A stretch of DNA of 64,000 bases from Paenibacillus radicibacter (GTDB lineage: Bacteria > Bacillota > Bacilli > Paenibacillales > NBRC-103111). Of this stretch, positions 37,651 to 46,623 are shown piece after piece (positions within the stretch are counted from its first letter, which is position 1; every line of letters begins with the position of its first letter). The position numbers and the translations under genes are program-made. The notes below the pieces were generated by a model, which saw only the letters and a list, made by a program, of their open reading frames with translations, did no database searches and was not told the origin of the DNA. The stretch lies in the NCBI RefSeq assembly GCF_024721995.1, contig NZ_JANQBC010000003.1:310001-374000 (forward strand), in the 5' to 3' direction.

Positions 37651-38874
37651 TCATTCTCCCATGCAACCATGGACTTTATCCTGTAACGCCTTTGGACATT
37701 TCCCTGTAAAAAGGAGCAGCATCTCCTCGAGCATCCGCGCCACCGATAAGGCCGAGTACTCGAACCACGGATCGGCATAGATGGGATGCACACACCCACT
37801 GCGTACAGCTGCAAGTCCACGCCATCTCAGATCATGCTGCAGTCCGAGCCAATACGCACGACTATCTGCTTTTGCACATACAAGCAACATAATATGAGCA
37901 GGATCAAGCTCGATTAGCTCTTCGATCGTAAGCTCACGTCTACGTGGCATATCCCCGCTATTAACAATCTGTAAGCGCAAATCTTGTACGAACAGCTCCT
38001 GCATCGCTCGATTGCAATACGCATACATCCGCTCCCCTGAGATGCGAAGCACAAGCACACGCTGCTCCCCCAATACTTCACCGATCTGCTCTCGCGCTAG
38101 AACAACACGCTGCTCATAGGCAGAAATCCACGTTTCTGCACACTCCTCTTTATGCAAATGTACGGCAATCTGACGAAGCTGCTGTTTCCAATTCGCTTGT
38201 GCCTGCACAATACGCAGCGGAGCAAGCTGCATCAGCTTCACCCGCTCCTCCTCTGGCAACTCATCGGTGCCAATGATCTGATCCGCATGGATCTGTGATA
38301 GCTGATCTACGTTGCCATCGATCGATTCATTGATATAGGGTGCGGACAGCTTCAAGACATGTTTAATCTGGTCGTGATACATATTGAAGTAATACGGTGT
38401 CCATTTCGCATCAAGCGGTGCTGCCACAGGCATAATTTGCAGGGCAAGTAATTGACCTATCAAGGCAGGCGAGTAGACAACAACGCTTGGCTTCGCTGCT
38501 TTCGCATAGTCCGAAGGGGATACCCCAACTTCCTTCTTAAACTTGCGGCTAAAATAAAACTCATCACTATACCCGACCTTCTGCGCGATGTCCCTAAGCC
38601 GATCATCCGACTCCGTCAAATAGCGCTTAGCCCGACTTATACGCAAGTTCGTCAAATGATCAATTGCGGTGTGACCGAACAATTTCTTGAATAAATCTCC
38701 GAAATACTTCGGATTCATATCTGCCATCAGTGCCAATTGAGCAATACTTAGCGGCTCATTGTAATGCACATTCATATAATCACGGATCTCGACTAGCCGC
38801 TCTTTCGGACTACGCCGACTCCCCACTATTTGCACTCGATCTTCATACGCTACGGTTTCTTCCATCTCCAGCAT
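37651..38874 (-). CDS. AraC-family regulator with C-terminal siderophore-binding domain (Btr-like)
   Basis: A 407-residue regulator. Two helix-turn-helix units lie at the N-terminus, residues about 25-125 (LSIAQLALMADMNPKYFGDLFKKLFG and LRDIAQKVGYSDEFYFSRKFKKEVGVSP). The remainder resembles a FecB-type binding protein (SVVVYSPALIGQLLALQIMPVA, QIHADQIIGTD, ELDPAHIMLLV). In B. subtilis, Btr senses bacillibactin with such a domain and activates feuABC; the same role is likely here. Btr also has an N-terminal domain before its HTH, which is absent in this protein. The start at 38874 has GAGGAGG five bases upstream. A perfect 19-bp Fur box lies upstream. Confidence 0.9.
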   Translation of the reverse strand: MLEMEETVAYEDRVQIVGSRRSPKERLVEIRDYMNVHYNEPLSIAQLALMADMNPKYFGDLFKKLFGHTAIDHLTNLRISRAKRYLTESDDRLRDIAQKVGYSDEFYFSRKFKKEVGVSPSDYAKAAKPSVVVYSPALIGQLLALQIMPVAAPLDAKWTPYYFNMYHDQIKHVLKLSAPYINESIDGNVDQLSQIHADQIIGTDELPEEERVKLMQLAPLRIVQAQANWKQQLRQIAVHLHKEECAETWISAYEQRVVLAREQIGEVLGEQRVLVLRISGERMYAYCNRAMQELFVQDLRLQIVNSGDMPRRRELTIEELIELDPAHIMLLVCAKADSRAYWLGLQHDLRWRGLAAVRSGCVHPIYADPWFEYSALSVARMLEEMLLLFTGKCPKALQDKVHGCMGE

Positions 38875-38915
38875 CATAACCTCCTCGGCAATCATGCCAT
38901 GACTATCTACAATTC

Positions 38916-38934
38916 GATAATGATAATCATTATC
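38916..38934. promoter_or_regulatory. Perfect 19-bp Fur box
   Basis: GATAATGATAATCATTATC is the exact classical Fur consensus. It lies 42 bases upstream of the regulator start and 148 bases upstream of the divergent sulfatase gene. Confidence 0.95.
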
Positions 38935-39081
38935 AATTAATAAGTTAGCATATGTATTTATTTCCAGTCAATACTAGATTCTCAAACAAAATAAGCCCAT
39001 GCTCATCCGCATGCGCGAAGCGACTATTCCACCTTCCCCCCACATATCTTTATTGTAAAAATAGGCTTAGGATGTGGAACT

Positions 39082-40773
39082 ATGAAGCTGGATAAACCGA
39101 ATTTTCTCGTCTTTGTCGTCGATCAGGAACGCTATCCGCCTGTCTACGAAAGTCCCGATATACTCGCATGGAGCAAAGAGAATCTCCCTACTCAAGAACG
39201 ATTACGCCAGCATGGCATGGAGTTCCATCGCCACTACATTGGAAGTGCAGCCTGCTGCCCGAGCCGTGCCACCATGTTCACCGGACATTATCCATCCCTG
39301 CATGGGGTATCGCAGACCAATGGGATCGCCAAGCAAGCCTTCGACTCGGATATGTTCTGGCTGGATCGTAATACCGTCCCGACAATGGGTGATTACTTCC
39401 GCGCGGCAGGTTATCAGACCTACTACAAAGGCAAGTGGCACATCTCCCACGAAGATCTTGTCATCCCAGGGACACATGATTCACTGAACAGCTATAACTC
39501 CGTCACAGGTGTACCCGAACCACCTCGTGTGAAGCTGTATGAAGATGCGAACCGTCTCGATGACTTCGGCTTCTCCACTTGGGTTGGTCCAGAACCGCAT
39601 GGAGCTGATCCCCGTAATTCGGCTTCCTCTGCTGCTATTGGGCTGAGTGGACGAGATGTCGTATACGGTGAAGAAGCGTCGGCCTTAATCGAAGCGTTGG
39701 ATCATAACCAAGCCCAGAACCCTGATGCACCGCCATGGCTCGTCGTCGCTTCCTTCCTTAATCCACATGACATCGTGCTCTATGGAGCCATCGCTGAACA
39801 AGTACCCCTATTCAATTTCGCACTTGAACCGATGCCGGATGTGCCACCACCACCAACCCAGCACGAATCGCTCCATACCAAGCCACGCTGTCAAGCTAGC
39901 TACCGAGACCTTTATCCACTCGCCGTGCAACCCATCCCGAACCATGAACATTACCGCAAGCTTTATTTTCAATTGCAAAAAAACGCGGATCAGCAAATGC
40001 ACCGCGTCTTTGAGGCGTTAACCCATTCTTCCTTCTATGACAATACGATTGTCATCTTCACATCCGATCACGGGGAGCTATTAGGCGCCCACGGCAATCT
40101 CCATCAGAAAATGTACTGTGCCTACGAAGAAGTCGTGCACGTTCCGTTCATCATTCACAACCCGCAACTGTTTAAGCAGCCTGAACATGCGACTGCACTG
40201 ACAAGTCATCTCGACTTACTCCCAACGATGCTAGGACTTGCGAATATCGACATTGAGGGTGCACTGCAACAAATGCAAGACCGGTTTAGCGAAGCACAGC
40301 CATTCGTCGGGCGCAATTTATCTCAAGCGGTACTGAACAAGCAGCCGGATGCTATAGCGGAAGAGACGATTTATTTTATGACAGACGATGATATAACCCG
40401 CGGTCAGCACCAGATCAATGTTCTCGGCATCCCTTACCCATCCGTGGTGCAGCCGAATCACATCGAGACGATTATCACGCCTATACAGGGCACAGGACCT
40501 CGTGAACTGTGGAAACTGTGTCGCTACTTCGATAACCCCCAATTTTGGAGTGATCCAAATGTTCAAGATTGCACCGCAAGCGGGCAAGTGAAGACAACGC
40601 CAGAACCGGATGAATATGAGTTGTATAATCTCACCCAAGACCCGCTTGAGACGATCAACCTTGCCAATCCTACTAATGCCACGCCGTACACGACCCAAAT
40701 GTTCGCCTATTTGAAGCAGCAGCTGGATAATCAGCGAAATCTAAAGCGGCAAGTGCCGCAGACCGTTAATTAA
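39082..40773 (+). CDS. Sulfatase-family hydrolase
   Basis: A 563-residue sulfatase without a signal peptide. The formylglycine motif is CCPSR (Cys near 58) followed by ATMFTGHYPSLHG, the canonical sulfatase signature, and VVDQ.R near the N-terminus and SFLNPHD and FTSDHGELLGAHG provide further metal ligands. A C-type sulfatase needs a formylglycine-generating enzyme or anaerobic maturase elsewhere. The ribosome binding site is weak. The gene is divergent from the siderophore regulator, with a perfect Fur box between, so iron control is possible. Arylsulfatase or choline-sulfatase-like use cannot be distinguished. Confidence 0.87.
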   Translation: MKLDKPNFLVFVVDQERYPPVYESPDILAWSKENLPTQERLRQHGMEFHRHYIGSAACCPSRATMFTGHYPSLHGVSQTNGIAKQAFDSDMFWLDRNTVPTMGDYFRAAGYQTYYKGKWHISHEDLVIPGTHDSLNSYNSVTGVPEPPRVKLYEDANRLDDFGFSTWVGPEPHGADPRNSASSAAIGLSGRDVVYGEEASALIEALDHNQAQNPDAPPWLVVASFLNPHDIVLYGAIAEQVPLFNFALEPMPDVPPPPTQHESLHTKPRCQASYRDLYPLAVQPIPNHEHYRKLYFQLQKNADQQMHRVFEALTHSSFYDNTIVIFTSDHGELLGAHGNLHQKMYCAYEEVVHVPFIIHNPQLFKQPEHATALTSHLDLLPTMLGLANIDIEGALQQMQDRFSEAQPFVGRNLSQAVLNKQPDAIAEETIYFMTDDDITRGQHQINVLGIPYPSVVQPNHIETIITPIQGTGPRELWKLCRYFDNPQFWSDPNVQDCTASGQVKTTPEPDEYELYNLTQDPLETINLANPTNATPYTTQMFAYLKQQLDNQRNLKRQVPQTVN

Positions 40774-41134
40774 GGGCGTGCAAAGTCTGAAGGGCTGTAC
40801 TCTCATCTTGTAAAAAGAACACTTGCGTTCCGTTGTTGCACTCATAGATGAAGTCCTTCAGACTCTTGCTCGTATACCCGCTAAAGTCACCGATGATCGC
40901 CAGCTTCACTTGGTAGTTCACATATTTTTGCAGAATCTCTCCTGCAAGCTTCGTGCTTAGATCGAAGAAATCTTCTGTAATGCTGGATTTGTGCAGCACA
41001 AGCTTGCTGCATTCGTCGGTGTAGTTCACCGTTGCCATTAGATCCAGAGCATCCTGCACACCGTTAATTACAATTTCCGTACTTTCAATTACGGCCACTT
41101 TGGACTGACCTTGTTGATCGATTCGAATATTCAT
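40766..41134 (-). CDS. DUF4180-type protein
   Basis: A 122-residue soluble protein. VAVIESTEIVINGVQDALDLMATVNYTDECSKLVLHKSSITEDFFDLSTKLAGEILQKF-like layout with KLAIIGDFSGYTSKSLKDFIYE corresponds to the DUF4180 family, of unknown function. Its ATG overlaps the stop of the MFS transporter (ATGA) and its 3' end overlaps the sulfatase gene tail-to-tail by eight bases. It is the last gene of the GntR-MFS operon. Confidence 0.8.
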   Translation of the reverse strand: MNIRIDQQGQSKVAVIESTEIVINGVQDALDLMATVNYTDECSKLVLHKSSITEDFFDLSTKLAGEILQKYVNYQVKLAIIGDFSGYTSKSLKDFIYECNNGTQVFFLQDESTALQTLHALN

Positions 41135-42390
41135 CTTGTTTCCACCTTTCCTTTTCCAATATAACAATTACGACCGGCTCCAAGTCCCGCAATTAAGAAG
41201 ACGATGCTTGCTGCTACGAGAATGAGAAGCGGTATTGTCCAGTTGTGTGTGACATCATGCAAGAATCCGAATAAGGGCGGTCCCACTGCAGCCATCAAGT
41301 AACCTGCCGATTGCGCCATGCCGGATAGTTCTGCTGCCTCGTGCATCGAGCGAGTACGTAAGGAGAAGAACATCATCACTAGACTGAACGCAAACCCACA
41401 GCCGATCCCTAAGGAAGCCATCCACACCATTAATAGAGCACTTCCACCGAACCAGACACCAAGCAAACCTGCACTAAACAACACAAAGGTGAGCACAACC
41501 AGCATTCGCTGATCCTTCATTTTGCCAGCAATAATAGGTACGATGAAAGTAAAGGGCAGCATCAACATTTGCATGATTGACATCATGTAACCCGCGCTAC
41601 TTGCTTCAATCCCTTTTTCCACAATAATAGAGGGAAACCACGTCAGGATCACATAGAACATCATCGACTGCATACCCATGAATAGCGTGACCTTCCAAGC
41701 AAGCGGTGATTTCCATAAGGAAACCTGATGCTCCTGATTCGCATTCACAGCAGCGGTAGCCTGAAGATCCTTGCTTCGCATTTGCGGCAGCCACAATAGA
41801 ACACAGACGAACGCTAAGATCGCCCAGATGCCAAGCGCACCTTTCCATCCGAAACCAAGCGACTTCGCAAACGGCACACTTACACCCGATGCAATCGCGC
41901 CGAATAAGTTCATGGATACGGAATAAATACCGGTCATGAGTCCTGTTTGACGTGAAAAGTTCTGCTTAATCAAGCTTGGCAGAAGTACGTTACAGATCGC
42001 GATCGCAAGCCCTAACAGGATCGTTCCGATGAATAGCGTAATCGCATAGTCCGACGATGAGCGCACTCCAATACCTACTACCAATACCAATAAGGCGGCA
42101 AGTAAAGTGGTTGCCATCCCGAACTTTCTCGCAATTCGCGCTGCAAACGGCGATAACAAGGCAAATGCGATAAGCGGCATGGTTGTGATCATTCCCGCGA
42201 AAGTATTGGATAGATGGAGCTCATCGCGAAGTGTCTGCACGAGCGGCCCGACAGATGTTAAGGGCGCTCGCAAGTTCGCTCCAATTAAGATAATCCCGAT
42301 GATAAGCATCCAGCTTCCACTTGAGATCGAGCGCGTGATAGCGGAATGATTCGTATGCGTTGATTGATTCAATTGTGTTTGACTTTGCAT
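41131..42390 (-). CDS. MFS transporter, CynX/NimT type
   Basis: A 419-residue protein with 12 predicted helices. IGIILIGANLRAPLTSVGPLVQTLRDELHLS at the N-terminus is the hallmark of the CynX/NimT (YycB-like) subfamily, which includes transporters for cyanate and nitroimidazoles; substrate unknown here. The ATG follows the GntR stop by three bases with its ribosome binding site inside the gntR coding end, so the two are coupled and the regulator probably senses the transported compound. Confidence 0.9.
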   Translation of the reverse strand: MQSQTQLNQSTHTNHSAITRSISSGSWMLIIGIILIGANLRAPLTSVGPLVQTLRDELHLSNTFAGMITTMPLIAFALLSPFAARIARKFGMATTLLAALLVLVVGIGVRSSSDYAITLFIGTILLGLAIAICNVLLPSLIKQNFSRQTGLMTGIYSVSMNLFGAIASGVSVPFAKSLGFGWKGALGIWAILAFVCVLLWLPQMRSKDLQATAAVNANQEHQVSLWKSPLAWKVTLFMGMQSMMFYVILTWFPSIIVEKGIEASSAGYMMSIMQMLMLPFTFIVPIIAGKMKDQRMLVVLTFVLFSAGLLGVWFGGSALLMVWMASLGIGCGFAFSLVMMFFSLRTRSMHEAAELSGMAQSAGYLMAAVGPPLFGFLHDVTHNWTIPLLILVAASIVFLIAGLGAGRNCYIGKGKVETR

Positions 42391-42393
42391 GAT

Positions 42394-43074
42394 TTATTTC
42401 ATCTCCATAAAAATATTCCGCAGCGCATCCATATCTTCCTGCACAGCTTCTGCTGCTTGTTCAGGATCCTGCGCTGCAATTGCTTCTACAAGCTTGTGGT
42501 GCATCTGAGACAACAGACACTGCCTACTACGTTCAATGGCAGTAAGGACCGATAACTGCACAACATCCATTATGTTGCTGTACATGTCGATCATTAGTGG
42601 ATTGCCCGTCGATTCAACTAGAGCAAGGTGGAACAGTAAATCTGCTTCTATATACGCCGTGCGGTCTTCGCTTGTCTGTAATTCATCACATTGTTTCATG
42701 TAAAATAATATCCGCTCCATATCTGCCTCGGATCTGCGCGTAGCTGATAATCTCGCCACTTCTCTCTCAATGGCAAAACGAACTTCCAAGATATCAAGCA
42801 TACTTGTCTTCTGTAGACGACGCTTTAACATCGTACCCAGTGCACTACTGGCACACACATACGTGCCATCGCCTTGTTTCGTGCGCAATAAACCTGTATG
42901 GGTAAGAGCTTTGACCGCTTCCCGCAAGGAATTGCGGCTAATCTGGAGCATCTCCATCAGCTCGGGTTCACTCGGTATTTTCTTGCCAACCGGCCATTTC
43001 CCGGATTCAATTAGGGCTTCCATCTGCTGAACGACTTGTTCAGGCAGGGTAAGTCTTGTCGTTTTGTTCAACAA
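42394..43074 (-). CDS. GntR-family regulator, FadR subfamily
   Basis: A 226-residue regulator: winged helix at residues about 10-75 (KKIPSEPELMEMLQISRNSLREAVKALTHTGLLRTKQGDGTYV) and an all-helical FCD ligand domain from about 90 on (DILEVRFAIEREVARLSATR, DLLFHLALVESTGNPLM). The start codon is TTG at 43074, with GGAGGTG seven bases upstream; no ATG or GTG fits. It probably represses its own operon with the MFS transporter and DUF4180 genes. Confidence 0.9.
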   Translation of the reverse strand: MLNKTTRLTLPEQVVQQMEALIESGKWPVGKKIPSEPELMEMLQISRNSLREAVKALTHTGLLRTKQGDGTYVCASSALGTMLKRRLQKTSMLDILEVRFAIEREVARLSATRRSEADMERILFYMKQCDELQTSEDRTAYIEADLLFHLALVESTGNPLMIDMYSNIMDVVQLSVLTAIERSRQCLLSQMHHKLVEAIAAQDPEQAAEAVQEDMDALRNIFMEMK

Positions 43075-43258
43075 GATCGCACACCTCCAAACGTAGGATG
43101 TTTAACTGTTTGTATCTTAGCACAATTATGAGCGATGCACACAAGTAATATTTTGCAAAAACATAAAAAAAGCAAGCATACGTCTCTATGTATGAAACAT
43201 ATAATGAATGTAGACAAGATGTACAGGCATGATGACCCCAGGAACAAGGAGGGAAACC

Positions 43259-43690
43259 ATGAGCAAATCCAATCAGCAAAATTACAAGAATCACGCTAAA
43301 TTTGACCCGCTATATCACTTTGTTCTCGCCCCGATCACAACTATCGTGTTCGTATTTTCTACCATTGAGATGATTCAAGAAGATTACGAATTAGACTCGA
43401 TTATTCTAGTCGGGGTGGCATTATGTATTCTCTTACTTGTGGGGCTCTTGCGTATCTATGCGACGAAACTGCAGGATCGTATCATCGTAAGTGAAGAGCG
43501 ATTCCGTCACTATAGACTAACAGGCAAGCCGCTTGATTCAAGGCTCAGCGTGTCTCAGATCATCGCACTTCGCTTTGCACCGGACGAGTCGTACCCTACT
43601 TTATGTACACGAGCTGCTGATTCTGGCCTGTCATCGAATGCCATTAAGCAGTCGATCACCAAGTGGCGGGCGGATTATTATCGCGTATAA
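43259..43690 (+). CDS. DUF6526-type membrane protein
   Basis: A 143-residue protein opening with QNYKNHAKFDPLYHFVLAPI, the DUF6526 signature, with two membrane helices (about 25-45 and 55-75) and a cytoplasmic part that ends in SSNAIKQSITKWRADYYRV. Function is unknown. The start has AAGGAGGG eight bases upstream; an upstream in-frame ATG at 43229 lacks a site. It is a single-gene unit with its own terminator. Confidence 0.82.
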   Translation: MSKSNQQNYKNHAKFDPLYHFVLAPITTIVFVFSTIEMIQEDYELDSIILVGVALCILLLVGLLRIYATKLQDRIIVSEERFRHYRLTGKPLDSRLSVSQIIALRFAPDESYPTLCTRAADSGLSSNAIKQSITKWRADYYRV

Positions 43691-43714
43691 CAACGCTTAA
43701 GTGAACTTATAATA

Positions 43715-43736
43715 GCGGCAGCAATGCCGCTTTTTT
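43715..43736 (+). terminator. Terminator of the DUF6526 gene
   Basis: Stem GCGGCA/TGCCGC with a four-base loop, then six T. Confidence 0.85.
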
Positions 43737-43776
43737 GTTATTTCATTTTCCAACCTAAATAAACAACTTACTAAAC

Positions 43777-43805
43777 TTGATAAACTTATTAAAAGTAAGT
43801 ATAAT
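43777..43805 (+). promoter_or_regulatory. Sigma-A promoter with inverted repeat, upstream of the luciferase-like gene
   Basis: TTGATA (43777-43782), a 17-base spacer, then TATAAT (43800-43805). ACTTAC (43767-43772) and GTAAGT (43795-43800) form an inverted repeat that flanks the -35 box, a possible repressor site. Confidence 0.8.
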
Positions 43806-43835
43806 AAACATATCGATCATAAGGAGGTCATTCAC

Positions 43836-44906
43836 ATGTCTGAACAAATTGCTCCACTGGAGATTGGAATAAGTACATTCTTAGAAACAATGCCTGACGT
43901 AAATACAGGACAAACAATGAGCCATGCCCAGCGTCTTCGCAACGCAGTTGAGGAGATTGTGCTTTCGGATCAAGTTGGACTGGATGTATACGCGATTGGT
44001 GAGCACCATCGCCCTGAATATGCAGCATCTGCACCGGAGATCATTCTAGCAGCCGCAGCACCAATGACGAAGCACATTCGCCTATCCAGCGCGGTTACGG
44101 TGTTATCATCCGTTGATCCGGTTCGTGTATTCCAGAACTTCGCAACACTAGACGGCATCTCGAATGGCCGTGCGGAAATTATGGCAGGACGCGGTTCATT
44201 CATCGAATCGTTCCCGCTATTCGGATATAGTCTGGATCATTATAATGAATTGTTCGAGGAGAATTTGGAGCTGCTGCTCGCGATTCGTGATTCGGAGAAA
44301 GTGACTTGGCGCGGTGGTCACCGTCCAGCGATTGATAACTTAGGCGTCTACCCACGCCCGGTTCAAGATCCGCTTCCGGTATGGATTGCAACAGGCGGCA
44401 CACCGGAATCTGCCATTCGTGCAGGTGTACTTGGACTGCCAGTTGTATTCGCCATTATCGGCGGTATGCCGGAGCGCTTCGCTCCGCTAGTCAATCTGTA
44501 TAAACGTGCAGCGAAGGAAGCTGGACATGACGTTAGCAAGCTGCAAATTGGCACGCACTCGCACGGTTATGTTGGCGATACGAATGAACAGGCTGCTACG
44601 AAGCTGTTCCCATCCATGATGGCGCAGTTCAACAAAATCGGTCGTGAGCGAGGCTGGGGACCATATACGCGTGATACATTCGATGATGCCATGAGCCTCC
44701 GTGGTTCGCTCTATGTCGGAGATCCCGAATATGTCGCTGAGAAAATCGTCCTGCTTCGTCAGAACCTTGGTTTAACACGCTTCTTCATGCATGCCAATGT
44801 CGGTACGATGACACACCTTGAAGCGATGCGCTCGATCGAGCTATTCGGTACGAAAGTTGTTCCTATAGTACGTAAGGAACTCGCACGTATCGAAGGTACG
44901 AACTAA
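43836..44906 (+). CDS. Luciferase-like (LLM class) flavin-dependent oxidoreductase
   Basis: A 356-residue bacterial-luciferase-fold protein. AIGEHHRPEYAASAPEIILAAAAPMTKHIRLSSAVTVLSSVDPVRVFQNFATLDGISNGRAEIMAGRGSF-type sequence matches the monooxygenase group that uses FMNH2 or F420; in Bacillales FMN is expected. Substrate unknown. AAGGAGGT lies seven bases before the ATG. It forms a single unit with its own promoter and a shared terminator. Confidence 0.88.
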   Translation: MSEQIAPLEIGISTFLETMPDVNTGQTMSHAQRLRNAVEEIVLSDQVGLDVYAIGEHHRPEYAASAPEIILAAAAPMTKHIRLSSAVTVLSSVDPVRVFQNFATLDGISNGRAEIMAGRGSFIESFPLFGYSLDHYNELFEENLELLLAIRDSEKVTWRGGHRPAIDNLGVYPRPVQDPLPVWIATGGTPESAIRAGVLGLPVVFAIIGGMPERFAPLVNLYKRAAKEAGHDVSKLQIGTHSHGYVGDTNEQAATKLFPSMMAQFNKIGRERGWGPYTRDTFDDAMSLRGSLYVGDPEYVAEKIVLLRQNLGLTRFFMHANVGTMTHLEAMRSIELFGTKVVPIVRKELARIEGTN

Positions 44907-44921
44907 TCTTATATGCATAAT

Positions 44922-44970
44922 AAAAGTGTGCTTAAACGCTTGGGAACACCCACGTTCGAGCACACTTTTT
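44922..44970. terminator. Bidirectional terminator between convergent genes
   Basis: An 11-base stem (AAAAGTGTGCT with AGCACACTTTT) has A and T runs on both sides, serving the luciferase-like gene and the convergent TetR gene. Confidence 0.85.
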
Positions 44971-44975
44971 GAGTT

Positions 44976-45569
44976 TTATGTCTTTCCACATATCCCATAG
45001 AAGAACATATGAACCATGCCTCTAAAGAAATCATCCGTATCGCCGCTTCGCTCCGCCATCGCAAGCATCACTTCATACTGATTCATGTACAGTTGTATGA
45101 ACGCCAGAACCGTCTCCATCGACACTTCTTCCGAAATTTCACCGCTCGCTTTTCCTTCTTCAATAATTCGCATCGTGATTGGAATCGTCTTCTCTTGATA
45201 CATGTGTTCGATATACGCTGCAAGCTCAGCATCATCCATGAGTAACTGCTGAATTAAGTTTGGCGGGAAATCGCGGTAAGCCGCTCCTTCCTGAAAAATA
45301 ATATGCTCGATCTTCTCCTTAAACGTATGCTCCTCATCCATATACGCTTCAAAGTCGGCAATTGCTTTCTCGACGAAATTCTTGAACACCTCACGAACTA
45401 ACGCTTCTTTGCTGCCAAAATAGTTATAGATCGTCACCTGCGATACGCTTGCTTCCTTGGAAATATCGGCAATCCGAATCCGCTTCGGATCTGTTGTACG
45501 CATCATCACAAGTGTAGTTTGCATGATCTTCTCTTTAATTAGATTTGCTCTTCTTTCAAAACCATTCAT
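44976..45569 (-). CDS. TetR/AcrR-family regulator
   Basis: A 197-residue repressor. The HTH lies at residues about 28-60 (IRIADISKEASVSQVTIYNYFGSKEALVREVF). The remaining helical ligand domain is not conserved enough to name an inducer. It is divergent from an ABC exporter, and two matching palindromes flank the exporter promoter. The start at 45569 has GGGTGGG upstream; the frame extends to 45623 without a site. Confidence 0.9.
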   Translation of the reverse strand: MNGFERRANLIKEKIMQTTLVMMRTTDPKRIRIADISKEASVSQVTIYNYFGSKEALVREVFKNFVEKAIADFEAYMDEEHTFKEKIEHIIFQEGAAYRDFPPNLIQQLLMDDAELAAYIEHMYQEKTIPITMRIIEEGKASGEISEEVSMETVLAFIQLYMNQYEVMLAMAERSGDTDDFFRGMVHMFFYGICGKT

Positions 45570-45607
45570 CGAAACCCACCCTATCTGCATACGATTCTTT
45601 ATATAGT

Positions 45608-45637
45608 TATGAAATATGAACATAAATATATTTCATA
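45608..45637. promoter_or_regulatory. TetR operator palindrome 1
   Basis: TATGAAATAT (45608-45617), ten bases, ATATTTCATA (45628-45637): a perfect 10-10-10 inverted repeat just upstream of the -35 box of the ABC exporter. Confidence 0.8.
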
Positions 45638-45643
45638 AAATGG

Positions 45644-45672
45644 TTGACGGAATTATTTTACAGGTATATTAT
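45644..45672 (+). promoter_or_regulatory. Sigma-A promoter of the ABC-2 exporter operon
   Basis: TTGACG (45644-45649), a 17-base spacer, then TATTAT (45667-45672). It is flanked on each side by a TATGAAATAT palindrome. Confidence 0.82.
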
Positions 45673-45676
45673 AACA

Positions 45677-45706
45677 TATGAAATATGTGAGTTTAAATAT
45701 TTCATT
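45677..45706. promoter_or_regulatory. TetR operator palindrome 2
   Basis: TATGAAATAT (45677-45686), ten bases, ATATTTCATT (45697-45706): the same 10-10-10 layout as operator 1 with one mismatch, centred 69 bases downstream, over the transcription start. Confidence 0.78.
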
Positions 45707-45733
45707 TTTCTTACCTACCTGGAGGTGTACCCG

Positions 45734-46618
45734 ATGTTAAAGGTTCAGCATTTAACGAAAACATTTTCAAATGGAAAAGGAATTAAAGATGTGTCGTTCA
45801 CAGTGGATCAAGGCGAAGTGTTCGGCTTTCTCGGACCGAATGGCGCAGGGAAATCGACGACGATCCGCCACATCATGGGCTTTATGAAGCCCGATTCGGG
45901 CAGCGCTCAAATTAATGGACTCGACACTTGGCAGCACCAAGGGAAGGTTCAATCATACATTGGCTATTTGCCAGGTGAGATTGCGTTTATCGAAGGGATG
46001 ACGGGCAAGGCGTTCCTTGATTTTATGTTAGAGATGCAAGGGGTCAAGGATCGTACGAAGCAAACCCAGCTTATTGAACGTCTACAATTCGACGTAAACA
46101 CCCCTATTCGCAAAATGTCCAAAGGGATGAAGCAGAAAGTCGGAATCGTCGCCGCACTCATGCATGATCCTGCCGTCATTATTCTGGATGAACCGACTTC
46201 AGGACTTGATCCCCTCATGCAGAAGGTGTTTATTGAGATCGTTCTAGAGGAGAAAGCACGCGGCAAGACGTTCTTAATGTCCTCACATAGCTTCCCCGAG
46301 ATTGAGCGAACCTGTGACCGAGCGGCGATTATTAAGGATGGTGTCATCGTTACAGTTAAGGACATTCACGAATTGCAGTCGATGCAGCGGAAGCTGTTTG
46401 AAGTTATCTTTGAAAATGAAGCCGATGCGCGGACGTTTGCCGCAAGCTCTAGTCTCCTTGTGGACTCGCAAGAAGGTACGCATGTCAGGGTAGCGGTACA
46501 AGGCAATTATGATCAATTTGTAGCGGAAACCGTTAAGTATAAAGTACGCAACATCGATATTTACACGCAAAATTTAGAGGACATCTTCATGAATTACTAT
46601 GATCGGAAGGAGATGTAA
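45734..46618 (+). CDS. ABC-2 type exporter, ATP-binding protein
   Basis: A 294-residue ATPase: Walker A GPNGAGKST (about 36), signature MSKGMKQKVGIVAALMHDPAVIILDEPTSGLDP (about 130-160) and switch His in SSHSFPEIE. It belongs to the drug/bacteriocin/Na+ exporter-type ATPases (CcmA group). The start at 45734 has GGAGGTG upstream; a longer frame from 45644 lies inside the promoter and is not real. It pairs with the permease five bases downstream and is controlled by the divergent TetR. Confidence 0.94.
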   Translation: MLKVQHLTKTFSNGKGIKDVSFTVDQGEVFGFLGPNGAGKSTTIRHIMGFMKPDSGSAQINGLDTWQHQGKVQSYIGYLPGEIAFIEGMTGKAFLDFMLEMQGVKDRTKQTQLIERLQFDVNTPIRKMSKGMKQKVGIVAALMHDPAVIILDEPTSGLDPLMQKVFIEIVLEEKARGKTFLMSSHSFPEIERTCDRAAIIKDGVIVTVKDIHELQSMQRKLFEVIFENEADARTFAASSSLLVDSQEGTHVRVAVQGNYDQFVAETVKYKVRNIDIYTQNLEDIFMNYYDRKEM

Positions 46619-46623
46619 CGACG

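Noticed and set aside
41131-42390. The MFS transporter as the siderophore exporter
   Set aside because: Its N-terminal signature is CynX/NimT type and it is coupled to a GntR regulator with no Fur box, unlike YmfE/EntS-type exporters.
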